The notes under the pieces: generated by a model
The model's database searches: none
Told to the model about the DNA's origin: nothing
Seen by the model: the letters and a program-made list of their open reading frames with translations, nothing else
Shown here: piece after piece, positions 5,998-8,186 of the stretch
Numbering within the stretch: the stretch's first letter is position 1
Layout: every line of letters starts with the position of its first letter
Made by a program: the position numbers and the translations under genes
Assembly (NCBI GenBank): GCA_030673735.1
Contig: DAOVIK010000058.1
Span: 1 to 8,186, forward strand
Length of the DNA stretch: 8,186 nucleotides
DNA from: Anaerolineae bacterium
GTDB taxonomy: Bacteria > Chloroflexota > Anaerolineae > Anaerolineales > E44-bin32
Reading direction: 5' to 3'

Positions 5998-6798
5998 ATG
6001 AGAACACACGTGAAATTGGCTTCTGTAGTATTGCTCGGCATCTTGCTTGCATCCTGCGGCGTGGGCCCTGGGCCGGATGATGGACCTACCGGCAACGATC
6101 TTGATGGCCGCACGATCAACGTCGCGGTCGAGAATGCCTATCCACCTTACAACTACATCGATGAGGCGACCAACGAGGCAGTTGGATGGGACTACGACGC
6201 GGTTCGCGCGATGTGCGAATTGCTCAACTGCGTTCCCAACTTCGTCGAGGCCGCGTGGGAGGGCATCTTCGAGGCCACTGCCGCCGGTGAGTACGACATG
6301 GTTGCGGATGGTGTCACGTGCTCCGGAGATGTCGGTGCCGAGCGTGAAGAGGTGATCGATTTCTCGATCGTCTATGGCTCAAGCTTCCAAGTGATCGTCG
6401 TCGGCATCGATGAGACCGCCGTCACAGATGAGGCCAGTCTGATCGCCAGCGATGCCATGGTTGGCACACAGATCGGGACCACCAACGAGGCCAAGGCCAT
6501 CGAGCTGGTCGGGGAAGATCGGGTGTTGAGCTATGACACCTTCGACCTGCCCGTCACGGCGCTCATCGCCGGTGACGTGGATGCGGTGGTCATGGACGGA
6601 TCAGCTGCCGAGGGCTTCCTCGCCCAGAACCCCGACGATATTAAGATCCTCCCCGATCCCATCACAGGGGCCGAGGAGTTCTGCTTCGTCTTTCCACCGG
6701 GCAGCGATCTGGTCGAGCCCATCAACTTCGCCATCGAATCCCTGCAGGATGATGGCACCCTGGACACCCTAGAAGCGAAATGGTGGCCACAAGACTAG
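5998..6798 (+). CDS. Polar amino-acid ABC transporter, substrate-binding lipoprotein
   Basis: 266 residues. The ATG at 5998 is preceded by GAGGAG (5985-5990), 7 nt upstream; an in-frame TTG at 5983 falls in the ribosome binding site and is rejected. The signal peptide ends in the lipobox LASC with Cys20 as the lipidation site, so the protein is tethered outside the membrane. A Gly/Pro/Asp-rich spacer (21-36) precedes a family 3 solute-binding domain: INVAVENAYPPYNYID (40-55), VGWDYDAVRAM (62-72), EGIFEATAAGEYDMVADG (88-105), EREEVIDFSIVYG (115-127), VGTQIGTTNEA (155-165) and TALIAGDVDAVVMDG (187-201). Families of this type bind polar amino acids and deliver them to a HisM-type permease. The specific ligand cannot be read from the sequence. 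Cys73, Cys78, Cys108 and Cys229 remain in the mature domain and could form disulfides. It is the first gene of the importer operon. Confidence 0.93.
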   Translation: MRTHVKLASVVLLGILLASCGVGPGPDDGPTGNDLDGRTINVAVENAYPPYNYIDEATNEAVGWDYDAVRAMCELLNCVPNFVEAAWEGIFEATAAGEYDMVADGVTCSGDVGAEREEVIDFSIVYGSSFQVIVVGIDETAVTDEASLIASDAMVGTQIGTTNEAKAIELVGEDRVLSYDTFDLPVTALIAGDVDAVVMDGSAAEGFLAQNPDDIKILPDPITGAEEFCFVFPPGSDLVEPINFAIESLQDDGTLDTLEAKWWPQD

Positions 6799-6816
6799 TC
6801 TCTTGATCGTCTTGAC

Positions 6817-6847
6817 CAGGGGTCCGCGGAAGTTCCGCGGACCCCTG
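6817..6847 (+). terminator. Strong intercistronic hairpin between binding protein and permease
   Basis: CAGGGGTCCGCGGA (6817-6830) and TCCGCGGACCCCTG (6834-6847) are perfect inverted repeats, a 14-bp stem around AGT (in practice 13 bp with a 5-nt loop). It begins 18 nt after the binding-protein stop and ends 8 nt before the permease ribosome binding site. No T-run follows (CATCTTGTGG), so it is more likely a partial terminator or a barrier to 3' decay. In importer operons such elements keep the binding protein more abundant than the membrane parts; that role is inferred here. Confidence 0.6.
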
Positions 6848-6866
6848 CATCTTGTGGAAGCATTGC

Positions 6867-7760
6867 ATGTCAGAAACCGAAATCTCACCAACTGAAAAGC
6901 CGCCAGCGCGCAAGACCCCGGGCGTGATTCCGTGGACAGAGCGCCTAAAGCGACTGCCATGGTGGGCGCTGGTCGTGCTCCTATTGGGTGCTTCTCTTGT
7001 CTACGCCATCACGACCATTCCCAATTATCAGGATGCATTCGAATTCATATCGCCGGGCCTGAAGATCACGGTCATCGCAAGCCTATCCGCCTTTGGGATT
7101 GCACTCGTCGTCGGCCTGGTTGTCGGTCTGGGCCGCATTTCCTCCAACGTAGTCGTCTACAACCTGGCAACGTTCTACGTCGAGGTTGTGCGCGGCATCC
7201 CCATGATCGTGATCATCATCTATGTCGCGTTCGTTCTGGTGCCCCTCGTAATCAGCGGACTGAATGGCCTCGGCTATCTGATACTCAGCGCACCCTGGTT
7301 GGGATTCATGCACGGCGCGGGAGAAAGCCTGTCCGGCATGACCGTACAAGACATCAACTCCCTAGGACGCGCAATTGCCGGATTGGCATTCGGCTATGGT
7401 GCCTACGAGGCTGAAGTCTTTCGCGCCGGGATCCTATCCATCGAGCGGGGCCAAATGGAGGCCGCCAGGTCACTCGGTATGTCGTATTTCCAGGCCATGC
7501 GCCACGTGATCCTGCCTCAGGCCATACGCGTGATTTTACCTCCCTTGGGCAACGACTTGATCGCCATGCTAAAGGACTCATCCCTGATATCAGTACTCGC
7601 GGTGCGCGATCTGACGCAGCTGGGCAAGCTAAACCGCTCGCGCACGTTTCGAACGTTCGAGACCTGGAACACGGTTACGTATCTATACCTCTCGATGACA
7701 TTGCTCGGCTCGATGGCCGTCAAATGGCTGGAAAGGAAGTTTAAGACCGGTGAGCGATAG
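6867..7760 (+). CDS. Polar amino-acid ABC transporter, HisM/GlnP-type permease
   Basis: 297 residues. The ATG at 6867 has GGAAG at 6856-6860, 6 nt upstream; an in-frame TTG at 6852 is less likely. A hydrophilic N-terminal arm (1-30) precedes hydrophobic segments at about 33-50, 66-89, 111-130, 167-185 and 267-284. The family marker FYVEVVRGIPM (103-113) is present. The EAA loop that contacts the ATPase is EAARSLGMSYFQA (198-210) followed by LPQAIRVILPP (216-226). The LKDSSL segment (235-240) is also typical. Residues 131-166 form a longer loop than in the shortest family members. The protein forms the membrane channel, probably as a homodimer since no second permease gene is seen before the ATPase. 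Its stop overlaps the start of the ATPase gene by 11 nt. Confidence 0.94.
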   Translation: MSETEISPTEKPPARKTPGVIPWTERLKRLPWWALVVLLLGASLVYAITTIPNYQDAFEFISPGLKITVIASLSAFGIALVVGLVVGLGRISSNVVVYNLATFYVEVVRGIPMIVIIIYVAFVLVPLVISGLNGLGYLILSAPWLGFMHGAGESLSGMTVQDINSLGRAIAGLAFGYGAYEAEVFRAGILSIERGQMEAARSLGMSYFQAMRHVILPQAIRVILPPLGNDLIAMLKDSSLISVLAVRDLTQLGKLNRSRTFRTFETWNTVTYLYLSMTLLGSMAVKWLERKFKTGER

Positions 7761-8186
7761 CATCATCACCATGAAAAACGTCACCAAGCGCTTCAAGAAG
7801 GTCGAGGCGCTCATCGACGTCAGCCTGGACATCAAGCGCGGGGAAGTGGTGTTCATCTTTGGCCCCAGCGGTGGTGGAAAGTCAACGCTCCTGCGGTGCA
7901 TAAATCAGCTTGAGAGAGTCGATGAGGGAGAGATCATCGTCGACGGGGTGTGCGTAACAGATCAAGACGCCGATCTCGACACGCTGCGAGCCGAAGTCGG
8001 CATGGTCTTCCAGCTCTTTAATCTCTTCCCCCATTTGACAGTGACACAGAATATCACCCTCGCACAGGAGCAGGTCCGCAAGTGGCCCAAGAAGCAGGCC
8101 GCCGAAACCACGCGCAGGCTTCTCGAGCGAGTCGGCCTGCCGGAAAAGGCGGACGCCTTTCCCGACCAGCTATCCGGCGGTCAGAA
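7750..8186 (+). CDS. Polar amino-acid ABC transporter ATPase, 3'-truncated
   Basis: The frame is open to the right edge; 145 complete codons are present out of roughly 240 expected for the family. I place the start at GTG 7750, with AAGGAAG at 7733-7739, because it gives the usual N-terminus SIITMKNVTKRF and overlaps the permease stop by 11 nt; the in-frame ATG at 7771 would remove the first strand. Motifs in order: Walker A GPSGGGKST (38-46; many relatives have GPSGSGKST), Q-loop MVFQLFNLFPHLT (85-97) and the signature LSGGQ (141-145). Walker B and the switch His lie beyond the window. It drives import by ATP hydrolysis with the permease and binding protein just upstream. The overlap implies coupled translation. 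Confidence 0.95.
   Translation, partial: MSDSIITMKNVTKRFKKVEALIDVSLDIKRGEVVFIFGPSGGGKSTLLRCINQLERVDEGEIIVDGVCVTDQDADLDTLRAEVGMVFQLFNLFPHLTVTQNITLAQEQVRKWPKKQAAETTRRLLERVGLPEKADAFPDQLSGGQ

Overview
The window reads as a bacterial chromosome segment of moderately high GC with all genes on the + strand. Lineage is inferred, not proven. The TIM-barrel protein matches my recollection of a hypothetical family common in Chloroflexota (Anaerolineae and relatives), and a lipoprotein-anchored amino-acid ABC transporter and an LCP-like protein are compatible with that. No RNA gene, CRISPR array, insertion sequence or phage gene was seen.

Region A (1-4929) looks like one operon of five genes: a 5'-truncated caspase-fold peptidase related to family C25 (gingipain-like) with a long acidic, Pro/Ser/Thr-rich N-terminal linker; a cytoplasmic TIM-barrel-like protein; an FtsZ; a 75-residue basic protein; and a 70-residue protein with a single membrane segment. 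Spacings are 53 nt, an 8-nt overlap, 15 nt and 16 nt, each gene has a Shine-Dalgarno sequence, and a GC-rich hairpin follows the last gene. Three details are unusual. The 75-residue protein appears to be a free-standing copy of the C-terminal module of the peptidase. The FtsZ has Asn in place of the second catalytic Asp of its synergy (T7) loop while keeping the nucleotide-binding loop and the C-terminal tail peptide. None of the usual division and cell wall (dcw) genes is adjacent. I infer a possible specialised FtsZ/caspase-like peptidase system, perhaps at the membrane. Its function is unknown.

Region B (4930-5773) holds a single membrane-anchored protein with the outline of a LytR-CpsA-Psr (LCP) domain but without the arginines needed for phosphotransferase chemistry.

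Region C (5774-8186) starts with a 224-nt intergenic stretch carrying a possible promoter, followed by a polar amino-acid ABC importer: lipoprotein substrate-binding protein, HisM-type permease, and the first 145 codons of the ATPase, which runs off the end of the window. A strong hairpin between the binding protein and the permease could set their expression ratio.
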